64,000 nt of DNA from contig NC_030824.1 in the NCBI RefSeq assembly GCF_001704415.2, positions 29,445,022 through 29,509,021 of the forward strand, given 5' to 3'. The position numbers and the translations under genes were made by a program. Of this stretch, positions 11,870-23,759 are shown piece by piece (the stretch's first letter is position 1; each line of letters begins with the position of its first letter). A model generated the notes under the pieces. That model had not been told where the DNA came from. It saw nothing but the letters and a program-made list of their open reading frames with translations, and made no database searches. Source of the stretch: Capra hircus (taxonomy: Eukaryota; Chordata; Mammalia; Artiodactyla; Bovidae).

Positions 11870-14285
11870 AGACAGGGAGTTGACTATGGCTTCAATCATG
11901 AACTGCTTATTGCCAAATTCAGACCTGCATTGAAGAAAGTAGGGAAAACCACTAGACCACTCAGGTATGACATAAGTCAAATCTCATATGATTATACTGA
12001 GGAAGTGACAAATAGATTTAATGGATTAGATCTGATAGAGTTTGTGACACTGTACAGGAGGCAGTGATCAACATCATCCCCATGAAAAAGAAATGCAAAA
12101 AGGCAAAATGGTTGTCTGAGGAGGCCTTACAAATAGCAGTGAAAGGAAGAGAAGCTAAAGGCAAAGGAGAAAAGGAAAGATATACTCATTTGAATGGAGA
12201 GTTCCAAAGAATAGCAAGCAGAGGTAAGAAAGCCTTCTTCAGTGATCAATGCAAAGAAATAGAGGAAAACCATAGAATTAGGAAAGACTAGAGATATCTT
12301 CAAGAAAATTAGCGATACTAAGGCAATATTTTATGCAAAGATGGGCTCGATAAAGGACAGAAGTGGTATGGACCTAACAGAAACAGAAAATATTAAGAAA
12401 AGGTGGCAAGAATACACAGAAGAACCAAACAAAAAAAGATCTTCATTACCCAGATAATCACGATGGTGTTATCACTCACCTAGAGCCAGACATCCTGGAA
12501 TGTGAAGTCAACTGGGCCTTAGGAGGCATCACTACGAACAAAGCTAGTGGAGGTGATGGAATTTCAGTTGAGTTATTTCATATCCTAATAGATGATGCTG
12601 TGAAAGTGCTGCACTCAATAGGCCAGCAAATTTGGAAACTCAGCAGTGCCACAGGATTGGAAAAGGTCAGTTTTCATTCCAATCCCAAAGAAAGGCAATG
12701 CCAAAGAATCTCAAACTATCACACAATTGCACCCATCTCAGATACTAGCACGGAGAAGGCAATGGTGCTCCACTTCAGTACTCTTGCCTGGAAAATCCCA
12801 TGGACGAAGGAGCCTGGTAGGCTGCAGTCCATGGGGTCACTAAGAGTTGGACACAACTGAGCGACTTCACTTTCACTTTTCACTTTCATGCATTGGAGAA
12901 GGAAATGGCAACCCACTCCAGTGTTCTTGCCTGGAGAATCCCAGGGAGGGGGGAGCCTGGTGGGCTGCTGTCTGTGGGATCACACAGAGTCGCACAGGAT
13001 TGAAGTGACTTAGCAGCAGTAGCAGCAGCAGGTACTAGCAAAGTAATGCTCAAAATTCTCCAACCTGGGCATCAACAGTATGTGAACTCTGAACTTCCAG
13101 ATGTTCAAGCTGGATTTAGAAAAGGCAGAAGAACCGGAGATCAAATTGCCAACATTCCGGATCATCGAAAAAGCAAGAAAGTTCCAGAAAAAAATCTACT
13201 TCTGCTTTATTGACTATGCCAAAGCCTTTAACTGTGTGGATCACAATAAACTGTGGAAAATTCTGAACGAGATGGGAATATGAGACCATCTGACCTGCCT
13301 CCTGAGAAATCTGTATGCAGGTCAAGAAGCAACAATTAGATCTGGACATGGAACAACAGACTGATTCCAAATCAGTAAAAGAGTATGTCAAGGCTGTATT
13401 CTGTCACCCTGCTTATTTAACTTATATGCAGGGTACATAGAAATGCAGGACTGGATAAATCACAAGCTGAAATGAAGATTGCTGGGAGAAATATCGGTAA
13501 CCTCAGATATACAGATGATACCACTCTGATGACAGAAAGTGAAGAACTAAAGAGCCTCTTGATGAAAGTGAAAGAGGAGAGTGAAAAAGTTGGTTTAAAG
13601 CTCAACATTCAGAAACTAAGATGATTGCATCTGGTCCCATCACTTCATGGCAAATAGATGGGGAAACAGTGGAAACAGAGACAGATTTCATTTTTTAGGG
13701 CTCCAAAATCACTGCAGATGGTGACAGCACTCATGAAATTAAAAGATGCTTACTCCTTGGATTAAAAGTTACGACCAACCTAGACAGCATATTAAAAACC
13801 AGAGGTATTAATTTGCCGACAATGGTCTGTCTAGTCAAAGCTGTGGTTTCCCAGTGGTCATGTATGGATGTGAGAGTTGGACAATAAAGAAAACTGAGTG
13901 CCGAAGAATTGATGCTTTTGAAGTATGGTGTAGGAGAATACTGTTGAGAGTCCCTTGGAGTGCATGGAGACCCACCCATTCCATCTTAAAGAAAATCAGT
14001 CCGGAAAATTCACTGGGAAGACTGATGTTGAAGCTGCAACTCCAATACTTTGGCGACCTGATGTGAAGAACTGACTCATTTGAAAAGACCCTGATGCTGG
14101 GAAAGATTGAAGGCAGGAACAGAAGGGGACGACAGAGGATGAGATGGCTGGATGGCATCACTGACTTGATGGACATGAGTTTGAATATACTCTGGGAGTT
14201 GGTGAAGGATAGGGAGGCCTGGTGTGCTACAGTCCATGGGGTTGCAAGGAGTTAGACATGACTGAGAGACTGAACTGAACTGAAC
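11870..14285 (+). mobile_element. BovB LINE, 2.1 kb plus nested BOV-A2
   Basis: One of the two longest BovB copies here. It begins between endonuclease and RT ('catgaactgcttattgccaa', 'agtagggaaaaccactagac') and runs to the 3' end 'gactgaactgaactgaac'. Remnant frames: 12064-12291 (EN-RT linker, 'KWLSEEALQIAVKGREAKGK'), 13101-13283 (RT fingers, 'FIDYAKAFNCVDHNKLW') and 13854-14066 (C-terminal 'MYGCESWTIKKTECRRIDAF'). It has many frameshifts and was interrupted by a BOV-A2 at 12751-13032. Confidence 0.92.
12751..13032 (+). mobile_element. BOV-A2 SINE (dimeric) with target-site duplication
   Basis: Two Bov-A monomers joined by 'cttcactttcacttttcact', starting 'cggagaaggcaatggtgctc' and ending in an (agc)n-like tail. 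The 8-bp duplication 'tactagca' is at 12743-12750 and 13033-13040. Removing the insert restores the BovB reading. Confidence 0.93.
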
Positions 14286-14723
14286 CCCCTATCTTATCTA
14301 TGATGCCTTGGGGCTTGTGCTCACAGCAAGTAGGTCAGTGTCTAGGCAGGTCAGAAGCCAGGTCTGAGGCCTGTTATGCTTTCTTGTCTCTGAAGCTTAA
14401 ATAAGACTGCTACCATTTAGTTTCCCTAACAGTCCCTCTACTTTGTCTTTACCTTTTTCCATTTTATTTAGTTCTTTAAGTCAAACCTGGGTCATGATTA
14501 TTGATTTCTTAATCTTTCCTATTTTTAATAAAACCATTTACACTATAATTTCCCTTCTCAGCACTGCTTAGCTACATCCCACAAATTTTGGTTTGTTATA
14601 TTTGCATTATGACTGTGATTTCCCTTTTGATTTCATATTTAACCTCTGAATTACTTAGAATTATGTTGTTTACCTCACAGGTATTCTGAGTTTTCCTCTA
14701 AGTATTTTCTAATATTTTGTTCT

Positions 14724-14830
14724 CCATGGCTGATTCATATCAATGTATGGCAAAAAACCACTACAATATAGTAAAGTAATTAGCCTCCAACTAAAATAAA
14801 TAAACTAATAAAAAAAGAAAGTGAAAAAAA
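14724..14830 (+). mobile_element. Very short L1-BT 3' insertion with TSD
   Basis: About 107 bp of the L1-BT terminus ('tcatatcaatgtatggcaaa', 'aaagtaattagcctccaact', A-rich tail). The flanks 14710-14723 and 14831-14844 match as 'taatattttgYtct' (one C/T difference), a normal TPRT duplication. Confidence 0.85.
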
Positions 14831-15104
14831 TAATATTTTGCTCTTATTTTTGTTTTAATTTTTATTAACTCAATGTAATTTTATTGCAGAAAAAGAATCC
14901 TTGAATTTAAAAGACTTGCTTTATTTTAGAGCATGTGGTCTGTCTTAATGACACACATGCTCTTGAGAAGAACAGACATTGTGGAGTTGGCTGTACATCA
15001 AGGTGGTTCATGTGCTGATCAGATCTTTCATGATTTTACGGATGGTTTTGGCTACCTGTTCTATCCATCACTTAGAGAATTATTAAAACCTACGGTGATT
15101 GTGG

Positions 15105-15314
15105 GGCTTCTGTGGTGACTCAGCTGGTAAAGAATCTACCTGCAATGCAGGAGACCCAGGTTCCGTCCCTGGGTTGGGAAGATCCCCTGGAGTAAGACAT
15201 GGCAACCCACTCCATTATTCTTGCCTTGAGAATTCTATGGACAGAGGAGCTTCACGGGCTACAGTCCAGGGGTTCGAAAAGAGTCAGACACACTGAGCAC
15301 CTTTCACTCTCACT
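15105..15314 (+). mobile_element. Bov-tA SINE with TSD in L1
   Basis: Head 'ggcttctgtggtgactcagc', 3' end 'agagtcagacacactgagc'. The 10-bp duplication 'gtgattgtgg' is at 15095-15104 and 15315-15324. Confidence 0.92.
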
Positions 15315-16165
15315 GTGATTGTGGAATTGTCTGTTGCCTTTGCTTCTGTTTTTATTCAACATTTGCTGAAGCTCTATTATTAGGCATGGGCTAATTTGAC
15401 ATTGTACATGTTTCTGACGATTTATTTTTATCTTGAAGAACAATCCCTGTTTATCTACGAGGAGACCTTTGATCTCAAAGCCCACGGTATTAAATAATGA
15501 AACAGGAGTTCGGACATCCTGGTGCTCCTCTTGGTGTCATATATCTATTTCTGTCCATTGATTTTCAACTTTTATGGGCATCTTACAGTAGAATTTTCAT
15601 TTTTGAAAAAGACATTTGTCATGGTTTGTCTTCTATTGAGGCATTTGGATCCTTACCATTTAATACTATGTTTGCTATATTTGAATTTGACTCTATTACA
15701 TTTATCTGTGTTCTGTTTCTTTTCTCTGTTTTTGTTTCTTTTCTCCCAACCTTCTGCCTTATTTTGTGCTATAAAAATATATTTAAATATTTCATTTTAA
15801 TCTGTTGGCTTTTATGTTATATGTCATCAAACTTATTTTTTAGTAGTTGTTATATGAAATACTATCTAAAATGTAATTTTTTAATATTTTATATCTTGCA
15901 ATACAGAAACTTGCAAACATGTATGTCAATACTTAATTGTTTTTTATGTAATAATTTGTTATTTGTCAAATCTGTATGTATTGATAACTACATTAGGTCA
16001 TTTTGCTTTAATAGGCAACACATATTTAATTTATAAAAAAAGAAGTCCTTATCCTAATTTTTACATTTCTGTTGTTCTTCCTTCATATTTGCAGAACAAA
16101 GTTTCTTTTGGTATCATTTCTCTTCAGACTGAAAAGCTTCCTTTAGTATATTCAATCTGAATAAA

Positions 16166-16516
16166 AAGTCCTGAAAGGTAAAAGAAAACTGGAAAGCTTA
16201 TCTGCATGCAGGTTGTTTCTACACCTTTACATAATCTACTGGCTATTTTATTTTACTGTCTCTAGCTAGCTGTTTTTGCATTTTGTCCAATGTTTGTAGC
16301 TCAACTCAGCAGAAGTGGTGATTTTATGCATAGCATATAGTAGAACCAAAACTCAGAAACATATATTTAATACGTTAGTTGTGTGATATTTCAGCAGAAT
16401 AGATATAGTGAATGTTTTAGCCAATCAGTTGAGGGAGTGCTGTGAAACACTTTAGAATAAGTAGAATAACTTAATGGAGTCTTTTTATATTAAAGACTAC
16501 TAGATGCATATCATTA
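16166..16516. other. Unassigned DNA
   Basis: No recognised repeat or coding signal. Confidence 0.4.
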
Positions 16517-17057
16517 TGTCTTGTAAGAGGGATGAAAAACTCTTCCATTATTCCCATCTATATTCTTTCACTGGTCTAAGAATTAAATAGACAGAAAGAG
16601 GATTAACAGGAGAAAACCAATTTTGCACGTAACAGAATTCCCATAAAAATATGAGACTCTCCAGCAGTCAGGTAACCATGGCTTGTAAACAGTCCTGACC
16701 TAAGAAGAAGGTAGAAATCTAGGGCTTCAAAGGGGAAGAAGAAAAGTCACGAAGGTGAGGAGAGCAAATATTAGATAGGCATATTTTGGCTCACCATGCA
16801 GGCGAGTGTTTCTGATGTAAAATTTACCTCTGCTAATAGCTCTCTTCCTGGTACAGACCCCCTGTATAAATTCTTTTAGGCAGTTAAGAGGAGTTAAGAA
16901 ACTAGTTAAGAGGAGTTAAGAAACTCTTCTTGAGTGTTCTGTTTCCCTATTGTCTGCAGCTTCAAATATCTAGACATCAAGTGTTGTCTCCTTGGGTGGC
17001 TTATTCTGCTTATCCTCAGTGCCATATTTTCATTATTCTAAGCCAATTGAGGCACCA
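16517..17057 (-). repeat. Possible ancient LTR or MER-type repeat
   Basis: Antisense motifs ('ttttctcctgttaatcctct', 'tttaattcttagaccagtg') look like old mammalian class I LTRs. The length of about 540 bp and TG/CA-like ends fit, but I find no target duplication. It contains a perfect 22-bp tandem duplication at 16882-16903 and 16904-16925. An A-run follows at 17062-17074. Confidence 0.35.
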
Positions 17058-17571
17058 AAAAGAAAAAAAAAAAAGAGTATTACTGCACATGACTGTGTCA
17101 CATAACTAGACAAACTTTTCAGATTTAAATCTAACTAAAAAGACACTGGGAAACTGGGAAGAATTATTTAATGATTCCAGTTGACAACAGAGTTGTCACC
17201 CAATATGTATTCACTTTTCTATCTGGTCTTTATTTTTTTCCTAGGTTTACTAGAAGTGCTCAGTTTCAGGTGGTAAATCATGATTGGTATACAATAATAA
17301 TGATAATAATAAATAAAGGTTTATGTAAGAAGCCAAAACTGAAAATGTGGAAATAAATTAAGAGGACCCCAAAATTAAAACTGAGTCCATACATTTTTTT
17401 CATTTATTGAGACTGCTTTGAAAACAACGTGCAGTATTCTCTTTTCTAAAAAGAAAACAAAGTAGAAGCTTCTTTTTTTTAATTTAAAAACCAATTCTTA
17501 ATTTATTTCATTTTCCTTTGTTTATCATAAAGAAAGGCATTCTAGATCTTATTTTAAAGTGTCTCAATCTA
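17058..17571. other. Unassigned AT-rich DNA
   Basis: Contains an (ataat)n-like stretch at 17291-17320 and a T-run near 17471-17478. Nothing else supported. Confidence 0.4.
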
Positions 17572-19229
17572 CAGTTCAGTTCAGTTCACTTCAGTCGCTC
17601 AGTCGTGTCAGACTCTTTGCAAGCCCATGAATCACAGCATGCCAGGCTTCCCTGTCCATCACCATCTCCCGGAGTTCACTCAAACTCACGTCCATCGAGT
17701 TGGTGATGCCATCCAGCCATCTCATCCTCTGTCCTTTGTCATCCCCTTCTTCTTCTGCCTCCAATCCCTCCCAGCATCAGAGTCTTTTCCAATGAGTCAG
17801 CTCTTCACATGAGGTGGCCAAAATATTGGAGTTTCAGCTTCAGCATCAGTCCTTCCAAAGAAAACCCAGGACTGATATCCTTTAGAATGGACTGGTTGGA
17901 TCTCCTTGCAGTCCAAGGGACTCTCAGGAGGCTTCTCCAACACCACAGTTCAAAAGCATCTATTCTTTAGCACTCAGCTTTCTTTACAGTCCAACTCTCT
18001 CATCCATACACGACTACTGAAAAAAACATAACTGACTAGACAGACCTTTGTTGGCAAAGTAATGTCTCTGCTTTTCAATATTCTGTCTAGTTTGGTCATA
18101 ACTTTCCTTCTAAGGAATAATTGTCTTTTAATTTTGTGGCTGCAGTCACCAATTGCAGTGATTTTGGAGCCCCCCAAAATAAAGTCTGACCTTGTTTCCA
18201 CTGTTTCCCCATCTAGTTCCCATGAAGTGATGGGACCAGATGCTATGATCTTCGTTTTCTGAATGTTGAGCTTTAAGCCAACTTTTTCACTCTCCTCTTT
18301 CACTTTCATCAAGAGGCTTTTTAGTTCCTCTTCACTTTCTGCCATAAGGGTGATGTCATCTGCATATCTGAGGTTATTGTAACTTCTCCCTGCAATCTTG
18401 GTTCCAGCTTGTGCTTCTTCCAGCCCAGTGTTTCTCATGATGTACTCTGCATATAAGTTAAATAAGCAGGGTGACAGTATACAGCCTTGACGTACTCCTT
18501 TCCTGATTTGGAACCAGTCTCTTGTTCCATGTCCTGTTCTGATCTGGTTGCTTCCTGATCTGCATATAAGTTTCTCAAGAGGCAGGTCAGGTGGTCTTGT
18601 ATTCCCATCTCTTTCAGAATTGTCCACAGTTTATTGTGATCCACACAGTCAAAGGCTTTGGCATAGTCAATAAAGCAGAAACCGATGCTTTTCTGGAACT
18701 CTGTTGCTTTTTCCATGATCCAGTGGTTGTTGATAATTTGATCTCTGGTTCCTGTGCCTTTTCTAAAACCAGCTTGAACATCTCGAAGTTCATGGTTCAG
18801 GTATTGCTGAATCCTGGCTTGGAGAATTTTGAGCATTACTTTAGTAGTGTGTGAGATGAGTGCAACTGTGCAGTAGTTTGAATGTTCTTTGGCATTGCCT
18901 TTCTTTGGGATTGGAATGAAAACTGACCTTTTCTGGTCCTGTGGCTACTGCTGAGTTTTCCAAATTTGCTGGCATATTAAGTGCAGCATTTTCACAGCAT
19001 CATCTTTCAAGATTTGAAATAGTTCAACTGGAATTCCATCACCTCCATTAGCTTTGTTCGTAGTGATGCTTTCTAAGGCTCACTTGACTTCATATTCCAG
19101 GATGTCTGGCTCTAGGTGAGTGATCACACCATCATGATTATCTTGGTCATGAAGCTCTTTTTTGTACAGTTCTTCTAGGTATTCTCGCCACCTCTTCTTA
19201 ATATCTTCTGCTTCTGTTAGGTCCATACC
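17572..19229 (-). mobile_element. BovB LINE, 1.66 kb, relatively intact RT
   Basis: The 3' end is at the left ('cagttcagttcagttcactt'). The element ends 5'-truncated in the EN-RT linker ('tctgcttctgttaggtccat'). Minus frames: 18435-18836 (133 aa: RT fingers, 'VQAGFRKGTGTRDQIINNH', 'FIDYAKAFDCVDHNKLW') and 17974-18627 (217 aa: 'GVRQGCILSPCLFNLYAEY', YADD at residues 88-91, 'KVGLKLNIQKTKIIASGPI'). The two frames overlap, so a frameshift lies near 18435-18627. Confidence 0.93.
17974..18627 (-). pseudogene. BovB reverse-transcriptase remnant (217 aa)
   Basis: RT palm and thumb of BovB ORF2. Motif 'RQGCILSPCLFNLYAEY' is near residues 46-62, the catalytic YADD is at 88-91, and the conserved 'SDFILGGSKITAIGDC' block follows. 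The N-terminal endonuclease is missing and the first about 30 residues are out-of-frame read-through from the adjoining RT segment. Part of the BovB at 17572-19229. Confidence 0.85.
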
Positions 19230-19274
19230 AATACCTTAGGATAAAAGAAAGGTCCTTTAATCTCTCTGTTGAGT

Positions 19275-19376
19275 AAAGTCTGGGAGTTGGTGATGAACAG
19301 GAAGGCCTGGCTGGTGTAGTCCATGGGGTTGCAAAGAGCTGGACACAACTGAGCAACCAAACTGAACTGAACTGAA
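19275..19376 (+). mobile_element. BovB 3' terminal fragment
   Basis: 'ctgggagttggtgatgaaca', 'ccatggggttgcaaagagct' and (ctgaa)n end the fragment. It sits 45 bp from the truncated 5' end of the opposite-strand BovB, so two BovB 3' ends face outwards. Confidence 0.9.
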
Positions 19377-20359
19377 TATAATAATTAATATTCATAATAT
19401 TATTTTGAAATAGGTCATATAGTTTTTAATGAGGAACTAACTATAGGATTCTTCAGAGAAGTCATTTCTTTGACTGATTTAACAATATTAGCACTTCACA
19501 AGTAAAAGAAATACAAACTGCTTCATAGATGGGGTAATCAATTAATTTTGTTTACTCTAAAATATCACCAGTTGTTATGATGTATATGCATAGCGTCATA
19601 GTGTATAGTATATGCAGTTGTTTACATTAGCTGCAGATCACAAGAAATTCTGAGCAAATGCAAGATTCCATCATATTATACACAATGTAAATTGCAAAAT
19701 AATATTGCTGTAAACACAAAGAAACAAAAAGAAATGGCAGAACAGGTGCATGGTGTTGTACATATATTTGGACATATTTAGGGAGCATACAGCTTTAAGT
19801 TGGAGGAAGTGTTCAAACTTGTAGAATATTACTGATACATCAATGAACATAAGAACAAAAATATGCCACAGGAAATGTATTTTTTGTCCTCCAAAGTTTT
19901 AATTTGTAAATTACTTTTACATTAAAACTGTTAAAGTGCTACTAAGATATGATTAGTTTGACCTTGGCTCTTATCCTGTTGCATTATCCTGCAAGTAGTT
20001 GTAGAAAGACACACCAGCAGTGCCAGAGTGTAACTGTTTGTCCATATGAAGCAAGCATACAATGATGATACCAAATTCTCCATGTGATTAATAGGAAAAC
20101 TCTCCTGAGGGTCTCTGTTGCTTACCATACTACATTCAGGAAGAGAGAAACTATTCTTAGGTACCAGGAAAGGGAACGAGTGGGATGTTTTCTATTTTAA
20201 TATAAAATACTTCTCTTATGCAAAAAAAAAAAAAGGCTGGAAAAGATAAGCCAGTGTTGTCAAAATTTTAACGTTACAAACTTTCCTCCAAGTACTACTT
20301 TAGTTTAAATATCTAGCTACAAAAGTTGATAGAACTTAGTCTTTTTTAGATTGTTTTAG
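19377..20359. other. Unassigned AT-rich DNA
   Basis: About 1 kb with no recognised repeat apart from an A-run at 20222-20234. Confidence 0.45.
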
Positions 20360-20370
20360 TTTTACCTGAT

Positions 20371-20646
20371 CGGAGAAGGCAATGGCACCCCACTCCAGTG
20401 CTCTTGCCTGGAGAGTCCCATTGATGGAGGAGCCTGGTGGGCTGCAGTCCATGGGGTCGCGAAGAGTCAGACACGACTGAACAACTTCACTTTCACTTTT
20501 CACTTTCATGCATTGGAGAAGTAAATGTCACCCCACTCCAGTGTTCTTGCCTGGAGAATCCCAGGGATGGGAGCCTGGTGGGCTGCCGTCTATGGGATTG
20601 CACAGAGTTGGACACGACTGAAGCAACTTAGCAGCAGCAGCAGCAA
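20371..20646 (+). mobile_element. BOV-A2 SINE (dimeric) with TSD
   Basis: Same structure as the copy at 12751: monomer 1, the linker 'cttcactttcacttttcact', monomer 2 and an (agc)n tail. The 11-bp duplication 'ttttacctgat' is at 20360-20370 and 20647-20657. Confidence 0.94.
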
Positions 20647-20657
20647 TTTTACCTGAT

Positions 20658-21003
20658 AGTTGGAAGACTCTGAAGGAATGTGCTGTGAAGACATCTGTAC
20701 TCTTGCTGAGTCATACACTTGATTTAGATCCCTGTATGGGTACTTTGTTGGAGCATCTGTTTAGCTGAAGAATAAACCTAGGAGGGTGCTCTGCTCCTCT
20801 GCCTTGGTGTAGCTTTCCAGATTTCTACGTGTTTATGGTATCACTCATAAAATTCTAGCAACTATTTATCTTTGTGAATAATACTCATTAAGTGAAATAT
20901 GAACACTTAGTAGAAGTTGAAAATGCTATTAGCTTACAGTGTGAGAATACGCAGGTAAAAGAAATCACTTCATACTGAAATGTGATTAGGGGCTTAGTCA
21001 GAG
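20658..21003. other. Unassigned DNA
   Basis: Nothing recognised. Confidence 0.45.
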
Positions 21004-22170
21004 AAGCTGGATTTAGAAAAGGCAGAGGAACAAAAGATCAAGTTGCCAACTCTCTAGGATCATAGAAAAAGCAAGGGAATTCCAGAAAAATATCTATTTC
21101 TGCTTCACTGACTATACTAAAGCCTTTGTCTGTGTGGATCACAAAAAGGCTGTGGAAAATTCTTTAAGAGATGGAAGTACCATACCACCTTACCTGTCTT
21201 CTGAGAAACCTCTATGTAGGTCAAGAAGCAGCAGTTAAAACCGGACATGGAACAACGGACTGGTTCCAAATTGGGAAAGGCTGATTCCAAAAGGCTGTAT
21301 ATTGTCAGTCCGCTTATTTAAATTCTATGCAGAGTGCATCATGAGAAATGCCAGGCTGAATGAATCACAAGCTGGAATATATATTTCCAGGAGAAACATA
21401 ACCACAGATATGTAGCTGATACCACCCTAATGGCAGAAAGCAAAGAGGAACTAAAGAGTCTCTTGATGAGGGTGAAAGATGAGAATAAAAAAGCAGGATT
21501 AAACCTCAACATTCAAAAATCAAAGGTGATGGCATCTGATCCCATCACTTCACGGCAAATAGATGGGGAAAAAATGGAAACAGTGGAAGGTTTTATTTTC
21601 TTGGGCTCCAAAATCACTGCGGACAGGGGCTGAAGCCATGAAATTAAAAGATGCTTGCTCTGTGGAAGAAAAGCTATGACAAAACTAGACAGCATATTAA
21701 AAAGCACAGACATTACTTTGCTGACAAAGGTCTGTATAGTCGAAGCTATGGTTTTTCTCCATTAATCATGCACGATTGTGAGTTGGACTATAAAAAAGGC
21801 TGAGCACCGAAGAATTGATACCTTCTAACTGTGGTGCTGGAGAAAACTTTTGAGAGTCCCTTGGACTGCAAGGAGATCAAACCAGTCAATCCTAAAGGAA
21901 ATCAACCCTGAATATTCATAGGAAGGACTGAAGCTGAAGCTCCAATACTTTGGCCACCTGATGTGAAGAGCCGATTCACTGGGAAAGACCCTGATGCTGG
22001 GAAATATTGAAAAAGCGAAGGGGATGGCAGAGAATGAGATGGTTAGATAGCATCATTGGCTCAATGTACATGAGTCTGAGCACACTGTGGGAGATAGTGA
22101 ATGACAGAGAAGCCAAGCATGCTGCAGTCCTTGGGGTCACAAACAGTGCGATACAACGTAGCGACTGAAC
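21004..22170 (+). mobile_element. BovB LINE, strongly decayed
   Basis: Starts in the RT fingers ('agctggatttagaaaaggca') and ends 'agcgactgaacaaccac'. The remnant frame 21430-21633 reads 'MAESKEELKSLLMRVKDE'. The YADD region has decayed ('atgtagctgatacc' carries a stop). Multiple indels. Confidence 0.9.
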
Positions 22171-22498
22171 AACCACAAAAAAGAATTCTATGTTGATAAA
22201 CTTGGCAGTTTGGCAGTTTGCATGAGCTTCCAAATACTCAAATATTTCAAGGTTAGGCTGCATTCTGTGATAAATTTAAGTGGATGCATATAGTGAAAGT
22301 CCGTAATATTGGTGATTGATTTCTCTGGGTGTATTTATCCAATTCTTTCTCATTTTGTTTCTTTTGTGTCAGACCTGCCTATTTCCTATGAAGAGCTCAA
22401 GTGCTAATAGATTGCCTTTATTCTGAGAGTAGAAGGAGATAATTAATGGAGTGTAGTGATCCATCAGTGCAATTTTAAGTGTACAAAGAGAAAACCTA
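22171..22498. other. Unassigned DNA between two BovB copies
   Basis: No recognised repeat. 'ggcagtttggcagtttgc' at about 22203-22220 is a short tandem duplication. Confidence 0.45.
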
Positions 22499-23632
22499 AT
22501 TTTCTGGGCGCCAAAATCACTGCAGATGGTTATTGCAGCCATGAAATTAAAAGATGCTTACTCCTTGGATGGAAAGTTATGACCAACCTAGACAACAATA
22601 AACTGTGGAAAATTCTTCAAGAGATGGGAATACCAGACCACCTGACCTGCCTCTTGAGAAACCAATATGCAGGTCAGGAAGCCACAGTTAGAAACTGGAC
22701 ATGGAACAACAGACTGGTTCCAAATAGGAATAGGAGTACGTCAAGGCTGTATACTGTCACCCTGCTTATTTAACTTATATGCAGAGTACATCATGAAAAA
22801 TGCTGGGCTAGATGAAGCACAAACTAGAATCAAGATTGCCGAGAGAAATATCAATCACCTCAGATATGCAGATGACACCACTCTTATGACAGAAAGTGAA
22901 GAAGAACTAAAATGCCTTTGATGAAAGTGAAAGAGGAGTGAAAAGTTTGGCTTAAAGCTCAACATTCAGGAAACGAAGATCACGGCATCTGGTCCCATCA
23001 TTTCATGGGAAATAGATGGGGAAACAGTGTCAGACTTTATTTTGGGGGGCTCCAAAATCACTGCAGATGGTGACTGCAGCCATGAAATTAAAAGACACTT
23101 ACTCCTTGGAAGGAAAGTTATGACCAAAGTAGACAACATATTAAAAAGCTGAGACATTACTTTGCCAACAAAGGTCCATCTAGTCAAGGTTATGGTTTTT
23201 CCAGTGGTCATGTATGGATGTGAGTTGGACTGTGAAGAAAGCTGAGCCCTGAAGAACTGATGCTTTTGAACTGTGGTGTTGGAGAAGACTCTTGAGATTC
23301 CCCTGGACTGCAAGGAGATCTAACCAGTCCATCCTAAAGGAGATCAGTCCTGGGTGTTCATTGGAAGAACTGATGTTAAAGATGAAACTCCAATACTTCG
23401 ACTACCTGATGCAAAGAGCTGACTCATTTGAAAAGACCCTGATGCTGGGAAAGACTGAGGGCAGGAGGAGAAGGGGACAACAGAGGATGAGATGGTTGGA
23501 TGGCATCACGGACTCCATGGACGTGGGTTTGGGTGAACTCCGGCAGTTGGTGATGGACAGGGAGGCCTGGCGTGCTGCAGTTCATGGGGTCACAAAGAGT
23601 TGGACACGACTGATGGACTGAACTGTACTGAA
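22499..23632 (+). mobile_element. Chimeric BovB LINE with out-of-order block
   Basis: 22499-22592 is a post-RT segment ('gccaaaatcactgcagatgg', 'atgaccaacctagacaac') that should lie about 550 bp further 3'. It is fused to an RT-fingers segment ('aataaactgtggaaaattct'), after which the element runs collinearly to its 3' end and includes a second copy of the first segment (about 23040-23135). Frames 22667-22921 (RT with YADD) and 23292-23621 (C-terminus) are recognisable. The junction shares 'aca' with both parents. Confidence 0.9.
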
Positions 23633-23759
23633 TTTTGGCTAGCAGGTAGTCTTATGGTTATTTCTCATAAAGACTGCTTATTAAAGCTAGACTATCTCAG
23701 CTGTAATTGCCATTAGGCTCTCTACAAAACTCATACATTGTGTGTGTGTGTGTATACAT
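23633..23759. repeat. Unassigned DNA with (TG)n at 23739-23753
   Basis: Short unassigned linker ending in a TG dinucleotide run. Confidence 0.6.

Larger units (their letters stand above)
14480..16165 (-). mobile_element. Old L1 ORF2 region with nested L1-BT and SINE
   Basis: Antisense L1 blocks 'tagctacatcccacaaattt', 'cttgagaagaacagacattg' and 'acctgttctatccatcactt' run across segments 14480-14723, 14831-15104 and 15315-16165. The insertions have clean duplications. A 179-codon plus-strand frame at 15497-16036 lies on the antisense of this L1 and is low-complexity Phe/Leu/Cys-rich, so I do not call it a gene. Confidence 0.6.

Noticed and set aside
15497..16036. 179-codon plus-strand open frame, hydrophobic and Cys-rich
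   Set aside because: It lies on the antisense strand of an old L1, is T-rich low-complexity translation, and has no homology or gene context.
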